Below the pieces are notes generated by a model, which was not told where the DNA came from, did not search any database, and saw only the letters and a program-made list of their open reading frames with translations. A stretch of 48,987 bases of DNA, from NCBI RefSeq assembly GCF_002252635.1, contig NZ_NQKX01000012.1, positions 1 through 48,987 on the forward strand, read 5' to 3'. Origin of the DNA: Synechococcus sp. MW101C3 (lineage in GTDB: Bacteria > Cyanobacteriota > Cyanobacteriia > PCC-6307 > Cyanobiaceae). Position 1 is the first letter of the stretch. Every line of letters starts with the position of its first letter. The position numbers and the translations under genes are program-made. Positions 27,485-36,297 of the stretch are shown piece after piece.

Positions 27485-28975
27485 ATGAGCCTGAACATGT
27501 TCGATCCCGTCGATGTGGTGGTGGTGGGCGGTGGCCTGTCGGGGCTGGTGGCGGCTCGGGAATTGCAGGCGGCCGGCCGCTCCGTTCATCTGATCGAGGC
27601 CGCAGCGGAACTGGGTGGCCGCATGACCGGCCAACGGGTGGACCTCTCCGGCCCGGGTTCCGCAGTGGCGGCGCCGGCCTCCAGCCCCTGGGTCGATCTG
27701 GGCGGCCAGTGGGTCGGGCCCACCCAGACCCGCTTCCTCGCGCTGCTGGAGCGCCACGGCATCCGCCGCTTCGAGTCCCCCCACGACGGTGAGACGGTGC
27801 TGGTGTTCGGCAGCACGCGCTGCACCTTCGCCGGCTTCTTCCAGGGGTTCCCGGAAGGCCAGCCGCCAGCCGTGCCCAGCGCCGACTGGGACGACGCCAT
27901 GGCGGCACTGGAGCGCTTCCAGGCGCTGGTGGAGGAGCTTCCCGAAGGCCACCCGCACCACCATCCGGCCGCCGCCGAGCTCGATCAGCTCAGCTTCCAG
28001 GAGTGGATCGACGCCAATACCCATACCCCCTTCGCCGCCTGGTATTTCGCCTACTTCTGCCGGGCCGTGGGCTTCCTTGGTCCGGCGGAACCGGAGCAGG
28101 TGTCGCTGCTGCACGTGCTCTGGGGCCAGCGCACCGCCGCCCAGGGCGAGCACCCGGAGGAAGAGCTGCTGCATGGCGGCGCCGGCCAGCTGCCAGCGCT
28201 GCTGGCGGCGGACTTAGGGGAAGGCGTCGTGCGGCTGGGGGAACCGGTGCGGGCCGTGAGCCAGCTGGAGCCAGGCGGTCCTCTGCAGGCGGCGAGCGGA
28301 GTCCCGGATCAAGCCGATCCGGCAGGCAGCGGCCCCACGGCCGCCCACCCCGTCGTGGTCCACACCGACAAGGCGGTGTATCCCTGCCGTGCGGCGATCG
28401 TGGCGATGCCACCGGCCCAGGCCGCCCAGCTGCGCTTCAGCCCGGAGCTGCCCGCTGATCGGCTGGAGCTGCAGCAGCGCATGGAGATGGGCGCCTGCGC
28501 CAAGGTGCTGGTGGTGTACCGCACGCCGTGGTGGCGCCAGCAGGGGCTGTCGGGCATCGCGATCGGTGATCGCCCCTGGGTGGAGCTCTGCGCCGACAGC
28601 TCCGACCCGGAAAGCGGCACCGGCGTGCTGGCGGCCTTCGTGGTGGGTCACCGCTATGCGCGCTGGGCACCGCTGGATGCCGAGGCGCGAAGGCAGGCGG
28701 TGCTGGGCGATCTGGCCACCTATCTCGGCCCACAGGCGCTCGAACCTGTGGCCTATGTGGAAAAAGACTGGCCTGCCGTGCCCTTTGTGGGCGGTGCCTA
28801 CGCCGCCTGGATGCCACCGGGGCTCTGGAGCCGTTGCGGCGATGCCATGCGCCGGCCCCACGGGGCGGTGTACTGGGCCGGCACCGAAGTGGCCGAGCGT
28901 TGGCCCGGCTTCTTCGACGGAGCCGTGCGCAGCGGCGAGGAAGCGGCGGCGGCAGTGCTGGCGCAGCTGGGCTGA
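27485..28975 (+). CDS. FAD-dependent amine oxidase
   Basis: A 496-residue flavin amine oxidase. The dinucleotide site is VVVVGGGLSGLVAARELQAA with Glu in HLIEAAAELGGRMTG. LGGQWVGPTQTRFLALLERH follows, as in monoamine and putrescine oxidases, and the C-terminal FAD motif is VYWAGTEVAERWPGFFDGAV. A loop rich in Pro/Ala/Gly near residue 265 ([16 protein letters not shown]) looks like a disordered insert. It would oxidise a primary or secondary amine to an aldehyde, ammonia and H2O2; substrate unknown. The reading frame stays open for 1.4 kb upstream because of high GC, but ATG 27485 is where the family similarity begins. Confidence 0.9.
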   Translation: MSLNMFDPVDVVVVGGGLSGLVAARELQAAGRSVHLIEAAAELGGRMTGQRVDLSGPGSAVAAPASSPWVDLGGQWVGPTQTRFLALLERHGIRRFESPHDGETVLVFGSTRCTFAGFFQGFPEGQPPAVPSADWDDAMAALERFQALVEELPEGHPHHHPAAAELDQLSFQEWIDANTHTPFAAWYFAYFCRAVGFLGPAEPEQVSLLHVLWGQRTAAQGEHPEEELLHGGAGQLPALLAADLGEGVVRLGEPVRAVSQLEPGGPLQAASGVPDQADPAGSGPTAAHPVVVHTDKAVYPCRAAIVAMPPAQAAQLRFSPELPADRLELQQRMEMGACAKVLVVYRTPWWRQQGLSGIAIGDRPWVELCADSSDPESGTGVLAAFVVGHRYARWAPLDAEARRQAVLGDLATYLGPQALEPVAYVEKDWPAVPFVGGAYAAWMPPGLWSRCGDAMRRPHGAVYWAGTEVAERWPGFFDGAVRSGEEAAAAVLAQLG

Positions 28976-29171
28976 GCGGGGCTGGGCTGAGCGCGGAGCC
29001 GGCGGAGCGGCGGTGCGTGGGGCCGGCTCAACAGAGGTGCGTGGCGGGCCGGCTCAGCCCACACCCATGCTGGTTTCCCCCCATCCGTGTGGGCGGCTTC
29101 CGCCTCCTGAGGCAGGGATTGCAGCTCGAATCGGCGGCGGATTCAGCCACCTCCTCACGACTGATCCGTTC

Positions 29172-29987
29172 TCAAGTGGAGGCGGCCTCAACACCGGCAG
29201 CGTTCACGATCTCCAGCACGTCTGCGAGCTCGGTCAGGCTGCTGACAGGCACATCGATCCAGCTCTCGGGGGTCAGGTCGGTGTCAACACCGGGACCGAA
29301 TTCAAGCGGGCGGGCAATGAAGGCTGTGCGCATGCCGAAGGCACGTGCTGCTTTGAGGTCGTATTTGTGGCAAGCCACCATGAGGATCTGACAGGGCCTG
29401 TAGCCGAGAGAATCCACCGCCAGCTGATAAACAGCGGCAGCGGGCTTGTAGGCCTGCACCAGTTCGGCTGTCAGCACGGCATCGAAAGGAAGCCCTGCCC
29501 GCTTCACGATCGACACCATCGTGGCCATGCCCGCATTCGACAACGTGGAGGTGACGTAGCTCTGACGAAGGCGGCGTAATCCTTCAACCGTGTCGGGCCA
29601 GGGTTCCAATCTCGACCAGATCCCATTGAGCTGATCGCGCTCCGTAGCGGAAAAGTGGCTGGCAAGGCCGCGATCCTCCAACAGCACATCGAGTGTTTCG
29701 CGGTAGATCTCCACGACTGGAAGCCAGGGCCGATGCCCGCAGATCACGGCATCGAGCACCTCTCGGTAGAGCGCGCGCCATCCCGACGACATCACTGCCC
29801 AGTCGATCGAGAGTGACTTCGCCTGGTTGATGCTGTCTCCCAGGCGAAGCAGCGGGCGGTAGAAATCAACGCAGGTGCCCTGCACATCAAAGGTGATCGC
29901 CTGGACCGCGCGCAATGCGGTGCAGCATTCATCAGAAAGTGCTGCGGCTACTGCTGAAGCCACCATCCGATCCCTCGTTCCAACCAT
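29172..29987 (-). CDS. Haloacid dehalogenase type II (HAD superfamily)
   Basis: A 271-residue HAD hydrolase of the L-2-haloacid dehalogenase type. Motif I is ITFDVQGTCVDFYRP with the Asp nucleophile (usual FDVFGT is FDVQGT here), motif II is TSTLSNAG, the Lys of motif III lies in VQAYKPAAAVY and motif IV is LMVACHKYDLKAARAFGM, where the usual acidic pair is replaced by the type II pattern with HKYDL. It may dehalogenate 2-haloacids or act on a related substrate. The ATG at 29987 is preferred to one 19 codons upstream. An isolated gene. Confidence 0.85.
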   Translation of the reverse strand: MVGTRDRMVASAVAAALSDECCTALRAVQAITFDVQGTCVDFYRPLLRLGDSINQAKSLSIDWAVMSSGWRALYREVLDAVICGHRPWLPVVEIYRETLDVLLEDRGLASHFSATERDQLNGIWSRLEPWPDTVEGLRRLRQSYVTSTLSNAGMATMVSIVKRAGLPFDAVLTAELVQAYKPAAAVYQLAVDSLGYRPCQILMVACHKYDLKAARAFGMRTAFIARPLEFGPGVDTDLTPESWIDVPVSSLTELADVLEIVNAAGVEAAST

Positions 29988-30138
29988 TGTGGGCCTCACG
30001 ACATTCCGGTCGGCCGCCGTCTGATCGGCCAGGTGATCGGGCACGCTCGGAGCGCCAGGGGGCCCTCAGCAATCCCTGCAGCTGCCTGCAGCGGGCTCAG
30101 CCCAGCACGGCTGAGCGCCACTGGCCGCCCCTTGCCAC

Positions 30139-30327
30139 TCAGCCGTGGGAGTTCTGGCTCCGATCTGCTGCTGCCACCAGCTCCCGCCGCCGCAACTCCC
30201 GCCCAAATGCGCGGCTGAGCGCCTGTGCCCTGTGCCGCTGCCAGCGGCGCGCCATGCCCACAGCCTTGACGGCCAGCATTCCTGCCCAGATCAGGGCGGC
30301 AATGGTGTGAGGCGTGGGGTGATGCAT
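30139..30327 (-). CDS. Small hypothetical membrane protein
   Basis: A 62-residue frame: MHHPTPHTIAALIWAGMLAV gives a short membrane-type helix, followed by a strongly basic part (RRWQRHRAQALSRAFGREL, then RRRELVAAADRS). A GTG codon lies directly before the ATG. The composition (hydrophobic then basic helix) resembles small cyanobacterial membrane proteins, but I do not recognise a family. It may be translated upstream of the HAD gene on the same strand. Confidence 0.4.
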   Translation of the reverse strand: MHHPTPHTIAALIWAGMLAVKAVGMARRWQRHRAQALSRAFGRELRRRELVAAADRSQNSHG

Positions 30328-30479
30328 CACTCACCACTCTGGAGGCTGCCGGAGCGCAAGGCCGCGCAGCCATCACAAGGTGTTCATGACTTCCACACCT
30401 GATGGCCACTTCGCCCCCAGTCGAAACAGTGCGTTCAGGCCCAGCCCAAGCCCCCTCTGCCTGGCCTTACCTTGCAGCG

Positions 30480-31283
30480 ATGGCCAGTTCTGCCTCCCCC
30501 AACCCTTACTTCGAGGTCCAGGCGGTGGAGGCCTGGCTTGGTCCGCGCAAGGTGTTCGAGAACCTCAGCGTGCGGTTCCATCGCGGCGAGCATGCCGTGG
30601 TGATGGGGCCCAACGGCTCCGGCAAGAGCTCCCTGATCAAGTTGCTCAGCCGTGAGCTCTATCCGGTGGTGAAGCCGGGCTCGCGGCTGCGGCTGTTCGG
30701 CAGCGAAACGGTGAACCTGTGGCAGCTGCGTCGTCGCATCGGCCTGGTGTCGCAAGACCTGCAGGCCGGCTACGTGGGCCGGGTGCCTGCCGCTGATGTG
30801 GTGCTCTCCGGTTTCTTCGGTTCGGTCGGCATCGGCCGCAGCCAGGTGGCCAACGCCGCCCAGCGCGAGCGCGTGCGCACGCTGATGGAGCAGCTGGGGC
30901 TGGCAGATCTGGAGGAGCGTCCCTACGCCCAGCTCTCCGATGGCCAGCGCCGCCGGCTGCTGCTGGCCCGCGCGCTGGTGCATGAACCGGAGGTGCTGGT
31001 GCTCGATGAGCCCACCAACGGCCTCGATCTCCAGGCCCGCCACCAGTTGCTGGAGATCCTGCGTGGCCTGGCCCGGGCCGGCACCACCCTGCTGCTCGTC
31101 ACCCACCAGATCGACGCGATCATTCCGGAGATCAGCCGCTGCGTGCTGCTTCGCCAGGGGACGGTGGTGGGCGATGGCCCAGCCGCCACGCTGCTGCAGG
31201 ATGCCCCGCTCAGCGCCCTGTTCGACACGCCGCTGCGGGTGGTGAGCGCCAACGGCTACCGCCAGGTGCTGCCTGGCAGCTGA
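30480..31283 (+). CDS. ABC transporter ATP-binding protein
   Basis: A 267-residue ABC ATPase with Walker A MGPNGSGKSSLIKLL, Q-loop LVSQDLQAGYVG, signature AQLSDGQRRRLLLARAL (the usual LSGGQ is LSDGQ), Walker B VLVLDEPTNGLDLQARH and the H-loop LLLVTHQIDAIIPE. It resembles the ModF/YlmA-type stand-alone ATPases rather than a metal importer subunit, since no permease or binding protein lies nearby. The ATG at 30480 is favoured because preceding codons (MATSPPVETVRSGPAQ...) are low-complexity. The PPC-glutaredoxin gene follows after 49 bases on the same strand. Confidence 0.88.
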   Translation: MASSASPNPYFEVQAVEAWLGPRKVFENLSVRFHRGEHAVVMGPNGSGKSSLIKLLSRELYPVVKPGSRLRLFGSETVNLWQLRRRIGLVSQDLQAGYVGRVPAADVVLSGFFGSVGIGRSQVANAAQRERVRTLMEQLGLADLEERPYAQLSDGQRRRLLLARALVHEPEVLVLDEPTNGLDLQARHQLLEILRGLARAGTTLLLVTHQIDAIIPEISRCVLLRQGTVVGDGPAATLLQDAPLSALFDTPLRVVSANGYRQVLPGS

Positions 31284-31332
31284 GCTGTCGGGCTCACCCG
31301 TAACCTGACCCCCTGAGCCGTCGTCTTTGCCC

Positions 31333-32091
31333 ATGCATCCGTTGCCGCTGCACCTCGAACCCGGCAGCGATCTGCGCGCCAGCCTCGAGCAGCTGGCCGT
31401 GGAGCAGAACGCCGCCGGCTTCGTGCTGGGGGTGGTGGGCAACCTCTCGCGTGTGGCCTTTCAGTGCCCGGGCCGCTCGCAACCGTCGGTGCTGGAAGGC
31501 GATCTGGAGATCATCACCCTGCAGGGCACGCTCTCGCCCCAGGGAGTGCACCTGCACCTGAGCCTGTCCGATTCCGATTGCCAGGTGTGGGGCGGCCACC
31601 TGGAGCACGGCACCGTGGTGCTCAAAGGCGCTGATCTGCTGGTGGGCTTCCTGGCCGGCGCGCCGGAGCCGGCGCCGGAGCCAGCCGCCGCCGCCCATGC
31701 CGCCGCCATGGCCGAGGCCATGTCCCGAGCGGCCGCCCCGGCGCAAGCGGCCATGGCTGCCCCTGCGCCAGCCCCATACGCAGCGGAGGCGCCCCCAGCC
31801 GCCGCGCCCGCCGCGCCGCCTGCATCAGATCCCCACCTACAGGGCGACTCCCGGGTGGAGATCGCCGTTCTGCCCGGCTGCCCCTATTCCGCCCGCGCCC
31901 AGCGCATGCTGCGCACGCTCGGCATCGCCCACCGGGTCCACACCGTCACCAGCGACGACCAGCGCCAGGCCCTGCTGGAGCACACCGGCATCAACACCCT
32001 GCCGCTCGTGTTCATCGATGGGGCCTGCATCGGCGGCTACGACGCCCTCGCCGACCTGCACCTGCGCGGCGAACTGGACGCCCTGCGCTGA
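31333..32091 (+). CDS. PPC (DUF296) domain fused to a glutaredoxin domain
   Basis: A 252-residue two-domain protein. Residues ~1-115 form a PPC/DUF296 domain: GFVLGVVGNLSRVAFQCPG, LEGDLEIITLQGTLSPQG, HLHLSLSDSDCQVWGGHL with the GGHL metal-site region. Bacterial DUF296 proteins are trimeric, of unsettled function. A linker of ~55 residues rich in Ala and Pro (about 115-170) joins it to a glutaredoxin fold: VEIAVLPGCPYSARAQRML, GINTLPLVFIDGACIGGYDAL. The active site reads CPYS, so only the first Cys of the usual CPYC remains, as in monothiol glutaredoxins or thiol-exchange enzymes. The cis-Pro (TLP) and the glutathione GGYD motif are intact. I know no described protein with this combination; the ATG at 31333 is the best start. 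Confidence 0.85.
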   Translation: MHPLPLHLEPGSDLRASLEQLAVEQNAAGFVLGVVGNLSRVAFQCPGRSQPSVLEGDLEIITLQGTLSPQGVHLHLSLSDSDCQVWGGHLEHGTVVLKGADLLVGFLAGAPEPAPEPAAAAHAAAMAEAMSRAAAPAQAAMAAPAPAPYAAEAPPAAAPAAPPASDPHLQGDSRVEIAVLPGCPYSARAQRMLRTLGIAHRVHTVTSDDQRQALLEHTGINTLPLVFIDGACIGGYDALADLHLRGELDALR

Positions 32092-32179
32092 TACGTCTCA
32101 GATGGCCTGCGCAGTCAACTCGGACGCCAGCGCCGCGGCCACAGCCGCAATCCGCCTGGCCGGCCTGATCGCAGCTCCC

Positions 32180-32590
32180 TCAATGCCTGGAGCCGCTGGG
32201 CACCACCTGCATGCCGATCGGCGCCAGGGCGATCAAGGCCAGCTTGATGTGCTGGATGCCGAAGGGAATGCCGATGATCGTCACGAAGCAGGCCAGGGCC
32301 GAGCTGAGGTGGCCGAGGGCCAGCCACCAGCCCGCCAGCACGAACCACACGATGTTGCCCACCAGGCCCAGCGGGCCGGTGCCGAAATCCGTGCGACCGG
32401 TGAGCTCGCGGCGGCTCACGGCCTCCTGGCCGAACGGCCAGAAGGAGAAGTTGCCGATCACGAAGCAGGCGCGCGCCCAGGGCAGCCCCACGATCGTGAT
32501 CGCCGCCACCAGGCCGGCCAGCCACCAGCCGACCCCCATCAGGAAGCCCCCCAGCACGAACCAGAGGATGTTGAGCAGTGTGCGGATCAT
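32180..32590 (-). CDS. YccF-domain inner membrane protein
   Basis: A 136-residue protein with two repeated YccF units: NILWFVLGGFLMGVGWWLAG (about 6-25) and NIVWFVLAGWWLALGHLSSA (about 83-102), each followed by a helix with the pattern I-GIP- (VGLPWARACFVI, IGIPFGIQHIKLAL). Three to five membrane segments are expected. YccF proteins are common in bacteria but have no firm function. The start MIRTLLNILWF at 32590 is chosen because the preceding 27 codons look non-coding. It lies between two rightward genes on the opposite strand. Confidence 0.88.
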   Translation of the reverse strand: MIRTLLNILWFVLGGFLMGVGWWLAGLVAAITIVGLPWARACFVIGNFSFWPFGQEAVSRRELTGRTDFGTGPLGLVGNIVWFVLAGWWLALGHLSSALACFVTIIGIPFGIQHIKLALIALAPIGMQVVPSGSRH

Positions 32591-32725
32591 GCCTCCACCC
32601 TGCCGCAACTTCTCCCCGCTGTCCCGCCGCCGCCACCGGCAGGGGTCCGATGCAGCAACGGGCACAGCCATGGGCCTGCAGCCCCGCTACAAGAAACTTG
32701 ACATCTCTTCGGAGCGGCCGGATCC

Positions 32726-34165
32726 ATGGCGCCGGAACGCTTCTTCCTCGAACTCGATCCCCCTGCCGCCCGACTCGCAGGGGTCCCCCATGTGGTGGTG
32801 GTGGGTGGTGGCTTTGCCGGTCTGAGGGTGTGCCAGGCGCTGGCCAACCGGCCGGTGCGGGTCACCCTGATCGACAAGCGCAATTTCAACCTGTTCCAGC
32901 CGCTGCTGTATCAGGTGGCTTCGGGCCTGGTGTCGGCGGCGGATGTGGCGTCACCGCTGCGCCAGATGGTGGGCCAGGCGCCCAATGTGCAGGTGCTGCT
33001 GGGGGAGGTCACCGATGTGGACCTCGACGCCCGCACGCTGCTGTTCAACGGCCATCACTACGCCTACGACCAGTTGGTGCTGGCCTGCGGCTCAGGTTCC
33101 GCCTACTTCGGCCATGAGGAGTGGCGGCCGCTGGCGCCGCCGATGAAGATCCTTGAGCACGCCCAGGAGATCCGCCGGCGCCTGCTGATGGCCCTGGAGG
33201 AGGCGGAGCAGACCCCCGATCCCCAGCGCCGCCGCTTCCTGCAGACCGCCGTGGTGGTGGGGGCCGGCCCGGCCGGCTGTGAGCTGGCCGGCTCCTTGAT
33301 CGAGCTGATGCATTCCGCCATCCGTCGCGATTTCAAGCAGTTGCGACCCGAGGCCTGCCGCGTGCTGCTGGTGGATGCGGTCGACCGGGTGCTGCCGGTG
33401 ATGCATCCGAGCCTGTCAGCCGCGGCAGCCGGCTATCTGCGCCGCCAGGGCGTGGAGCTGCGGCTGAACACGATGGTGGCGGCGATCGAGCCGGGCAAGG
33501 TGCGGCTCAAAGGAGAAGAGGGCAACGAACCGCTGGAGGCGGCCACGATCTGCTGGACCGCTGGTGTACGCGCCTCCCGCCTCGGTGCCCTGCTGGCCGA
33601 GAAGAGCGGCTGCAGTGTGGACCGGGGCGGGCGGGTGCAGGTGGAGCCTGATTTCAGCCTGCCCGGCCACCCGGAGGTGCGGGTGATCGGTGATCTCTGC
33701 CATTACAGCCACACCAGCGACGGCGCCCCCCTGCCTGGCATGGCCGGTCCGGCGGTGCAGATGGGCGCCTGGGTGGCGAAGGACATCCTCAACCAGCTGG
33801 CGGGCCAGGCCAGCGCCCCGTTCCGCTGGATGGATCTGGGCAGCATGGCCGTGATCGGGCCGATGTATGCAGTGGCGGACCTGCGCGGCGTGCGGGTCAC
33901 GGGCTTTCCGGGCTGGCTGCTGTGGGGGCTGGCCCACCTGGCCTTCATCCCCGACACCGAAAACCGCATCACCCTGTTGAGCCGCTGGCTGTGGCAGATC
34001 GCCACGCGCCAGCGGCGCGCGCTGCTGATCACCGGCCGCCCCGATCAGCACATCGGCGTCGATGTGGGGCTGGCCCGCGCCCAGGGCCTGGCACTGGCGA
34101 GCGGACCAGGCAGTGCTCCGCTCGCCGGCGGACCGGACGCCGGCCAGGAAGCGGCGGCGGCATGA
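32726..34165 (+). CDS. Type II NADH dehydrogenase (NDH-2)
   Basis: A 479-residue two-dinucleotide-fold flavoprotein of the Ndb type that oxidises NADH and passes electrons to quinone without pumping protons. The FAD motif is VVVVGGGFAGLRVCQALANR, and FNLFQPLLYQVASGLV is the usual quinone-site strand after it. The NADH motif is AVVVGAGPAGCELAGSLIEL. VIGDLCHY and PGMAGPAVQMGAWVA follow, and the C-terminal part has GVRVTGFPGWLLWGLAHLAF, a segment likely to sit on the membrane. The length is within the NDH-2 range. ATG 32726 is the only plausible start. The oxygenase gene follows 28 bases downstream. Confidence 0.92.
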   Translation: MAPERFFLELDPPAARLAGVPHVVVVGGGFAGLRVCQALANRPVRVTLIDKRNFNLFQPLLYQVASGLVSAADVASPLRQMVGQAPNVQVLLGEVTDVDLDARTLLFNGHHYAYDQLVLACGSGSAYFGHEEWRPLAPPMKILEHAQEIRRRLLMALEEAEQTPDPQRRRFLQTAVVVGAGPAGCELAGSLIELMHSAIRRDFKQLRPEACRVLLVDAVDRVLPVMHPSLSAAAAGYLRRQGVELRLNTMVAAIEPGKVRLKGEEGNEPLEAATICWTAGVRASRLGALLAEKSGCSVDRGGRVQVEPDFSLPGHPEVRVIGDLCHYSHTSDGAPLPGMAGPAVQMGAWVAKDILNQLAGQASAPFRWMDLGSMAVIGPMYAVADLRGVRVTGFPGWLLWGLAHLAFIPDTENRITLLSRWLWQIATRQRRALLITGRPDQHIGVDVGLARAQGLALASGPGSAPLAGGPDAGQEAAAA

Positions 34166-34193
34166 CACCACCAGGGCCATCACAATCGGTGTG

Positions 34194-35252
34194 ATGAGCA
34201 GCGCCATCCTCGACGTCGATCTGCTGGCCTTTGAACAGGGCAGCCGTGCCGCCCGAGCCGCGGTGGTGGAGGGAGTGCGGTGCAGCCTGGCCACCGGCTT
34301 TGTCTATGCCCGCGCCGATCTCTCCGCCGATCTGCTCGATGCCGCCTACGGCCTGCTGGGCCGCTTCTTCGCGCTCGAGCCGGCGGTCAAGCAACGCTTC
34401 GTGGCCAGCGGTTCAAGCGGCCAGACGGGCTACACGGGCCTGCTGGTGGAAACAGCCGCCGGCCACAGCCATGCCGATTGGAAGGAGATGCTCAACTGGG
34501 CGGCGCCGCTGCCGCTGGCGCACCCGTTGCGGCGCCGCTTCCCGCTGCATTATCCGGAGCCGTTGCTGCCCGAAGCGGTGGTGCCCGGGCTGAGCGTGGT
34601 GCTGCAGGAGTTCCATGCGGCAATCGCCGAGCTGCAACGCCGCTTCCTGCGGGTGATCGCTGTGGGTCTGGGTGCCGCTGAAGGTTTCTTCGATGCCGTC
34701 GTCGAAGACGCCCCCACCCTCACCCGCGCCATCCGCTACCCACCGATGGCCGAAGCGCCTTCAGGCCCCCACCTCTGGGCCGCCCCCCACGCCGACATCA
34801 ACCTGATCACGGCCCTGCCGCGCGCCACTGCCCCGGGGCTGCAGGTGCTGGTGGAGGGGGAGTGGGTCGAGGCCCTGCCGCCGGATGGCCGCGTGATCAT
34901 CAACAGCGGCCTGATGCTGGAGCGGCTCAGCAACGGCCACACCCCGGCTGGCTGGCACCGGGTGATCGCCCCCGCCCCGCCGGCCGCTGCCGCCGAAGCC
35001 CCAGCAGTGGCTGCCGCAGGCCGCCTGAGCGTGGTGCAGTTCTGCCATGCCCGCCCCAGCACGGTGTTGCAGCCGTTGCCCTGCTGCTGCGGACCCGACA
35101 CCCCCCAGCGCTACGCCGCGATCAGCGCCGCCGATGCGCTCGAAGACGTGCTCTACCGCATCAACTTGCTCGAGGCAGCACCCGCCCCTGGCGGTCCACC
35201 AGCTGACGCGGCAGCGTCTGTGGCGCCACCGTCCGCAGCGTGCGCAGGTTGA
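34194..35252 (+). CDS. 2-oxoglutarate/Fe(II)-dependent oxygenase, IPNS family
   Basis: A 352-residue member of the isopenicillin-N-synthase-like family. Iron ligands: His-x-Asp in APHADINLIT (about residue 200) and the distal His in GHTPAGWHRV (about 250). The N-terminal DIOX_N part shows SLATGFVYARADL and QTGYTGLLVETAAGH. After the distal His there is an Ala/Pro-rich insert (APPAAAAEAPAVAAAG) before RLSVVQFCHARPSTVLQPL, where the Arg for 2-oxoglutarate normally lies. It may hydroxylate or desaturate an unknown metabolite. Its 3' end overlaps the 3' end of the metallophosphoesterase gene by 92 bases. Confidence 0.88.
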   Translation: MSSAILDVDLLAFEQGSRAARAAVVEGVRCSLATGFVYARADLSADLLDAAYGLLGRFFALEPAVKQRFVASGSSGQTGYTGLLVETAAGHSHADWKEMLNWAAPLPLAHPLRRRFPLHYPEPLLPEAVVPGLSVVLQEFHAAIAELQRRFLRVIAVGLGAAEGFFDAVVEDAPTLTRAIRYPPMAEAPSGPHLWAAPHADINLITALPRATAPGLQVLVEGEWVEALPPDGRVIINSGLMLERLSNGHTPAGWHRVIAPAPPAAAAEAPAVAAAGRLSVVQFCHARPSTVLQPLPCCCGPDTPQRYAAISAADALEDVLYRINLLEAAPAPGGPPADAAASVAPPSAACAG

Positions 35253-36207
35253 TCGTGGTGCTCAGCGGCCGGCCGCCGCGGCGCGGCAGATCGAGCACGG
35301 TGAGCGTCTGAAAGGGAGCGGCGCTGCTCTGCAGCAGGCGGCGTGGACCGCTGCCCAGCGCCCCCAGGGCGATCACATCCAGCTCCCCCAACCGGCCGGG
35401 GAAGAAGGCGTGGTGATGGCCGCTGATGTAGGCCTCCACGTCGTGGCGTTCCATCAGTTGACGCAGGCTGGTGGCATCACGCAGCACGTTGCCGGCGCTG
35501 TCGCGCCCCTGGGCCACCGCCTGCAGGGGCAGGTGCCCCACCACCAGCCGCCGCCGCGCCGCACGGGCCGCCGCGGAACCGAGGCTGCGGTCGGCCCAGC
35601 GCACCTGTTCCGCCGGCACCACCGCCGAAGAGGCGTCCCACACCAGCACGAACAGATCCTGCTGACGGAACGAATAGAAGAACGGAAAGCCACTGCCGTC
35701 CACGAACGTCAGACCGAGCGCCTGTTTCTGACGCGTCCAGAACCGTTCTGCCTCGGCCCGATCGCGGGCGAACAGGTAGCCGTCCCCCTGGCGCAGGCTG
35801 GAGGCATCGTGGTTGCCCATCGCCGGCGCAAACGGCAGGCCGGCGCGGCGCAACGGCACCAGCACGGAGCGATCGAAGCCGGCCCACATCGCCTGCAGCT
35901 GCGCGCTGCTCAAGCTGGCCTTCTGGCCCGCCACCATGTCGCCGGCGCAGAGCACCAGATCGGCCTGCAGCGCCGGGATCAGGGCCACCCCCCGGTGCAC
36001 CTGCTCGATGTAGGTGGTGGAGCCGTAGCTGGCGTTCAGATCGCCGATCAGCACCACGCGCAGATCACCGCGGGGCGGCAGGCTCAGCCCGGCCGGCAGG
36101 CGGCTGGCTGTTTCCGCAGCCACGCCGCGCAGGGCGCCGCAGGCCAGACCAGCCAGCCCCAGGCCGCCCAGGGCCAGGAACTGGCGGCGGTTGAGCGAGG
36201 GGGGCAT
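35161..36207 (-). CDS. Tat-exported metallophosphoesterase
   Basis: A 348-residue calcineurin-like phosphoesterase with a twin-arginine signal (LNRRQFLALGGLGLAGLACG), so it is folded in the cytosol and exported or membrane-delivered. Metal-site motifs: VVLIGDLNASYG (GD-x replaces GDxH), LVLCAGDMVAG, MGNHDASS, VVGHLPL and YISGHHHAFFPG. The family cleaves phosphomono- or phosphodiesters. The ATG at 36207 places the Tat motif directly at the N-terminus. The C-terminal ~30 codons overlap the oxygenase gene on the other strand, and the start faces the MlaE-like gene across about 90 bases. Confidence 0.88.
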   Translation of the reverse strand: MPPSLNRRQFLALGGLGLAGLACGALRGVAAETASRLPAGLSLPPRGDLRVVLIGDLNASYGSTTYIEQVHRGVALIPALQADLVLCAGDMVAGQKASLSSAQLQAMWAGFDRSVLVPLRRAGLPFAPAMGNHDASSLRQGDGYLFARDRAEAERFWTRQKQALGLTFVDGSGFPFFYSFRQQDLFVLVWDASSAVVPAEQVRWADRSLGSAAARAARRRLVVGHLPLQAVAQGRDSAGNVLRDATSLRQLMERHDVEAYISGHHHAFFPGRLGELDVIALGALGSGPRRLLQSSAAPFQTLTVLDLPRRGGRPLSTTINLRTLRTVAPQTLPRQLVDRQGRVLPRAS

Positions 36208-36297
36208 GAGATCAACCGGGAGGCGGTGTCGAAAGCATGGGCGAGGCTGAGCCGATCCGCCAGCTGTGCCTAGGCTCCCAGACGCTTGCGCCCCTGG

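Noticed and set aside
26024-28975. Open frame of 983 codons continuing far upstream of the amine oxidase
   Set aside because: The first ~487 codons show no domain and cover the SDR gene, two small genes and promoters on the other strand. High GC keeps the frame open; the amine oxidase starts near 27485.
30480-31283. ABC ATPase as part of a metal importer
   Set aside because: No permease or binding-protein gene next to it; resembles stand-alone ATPases.
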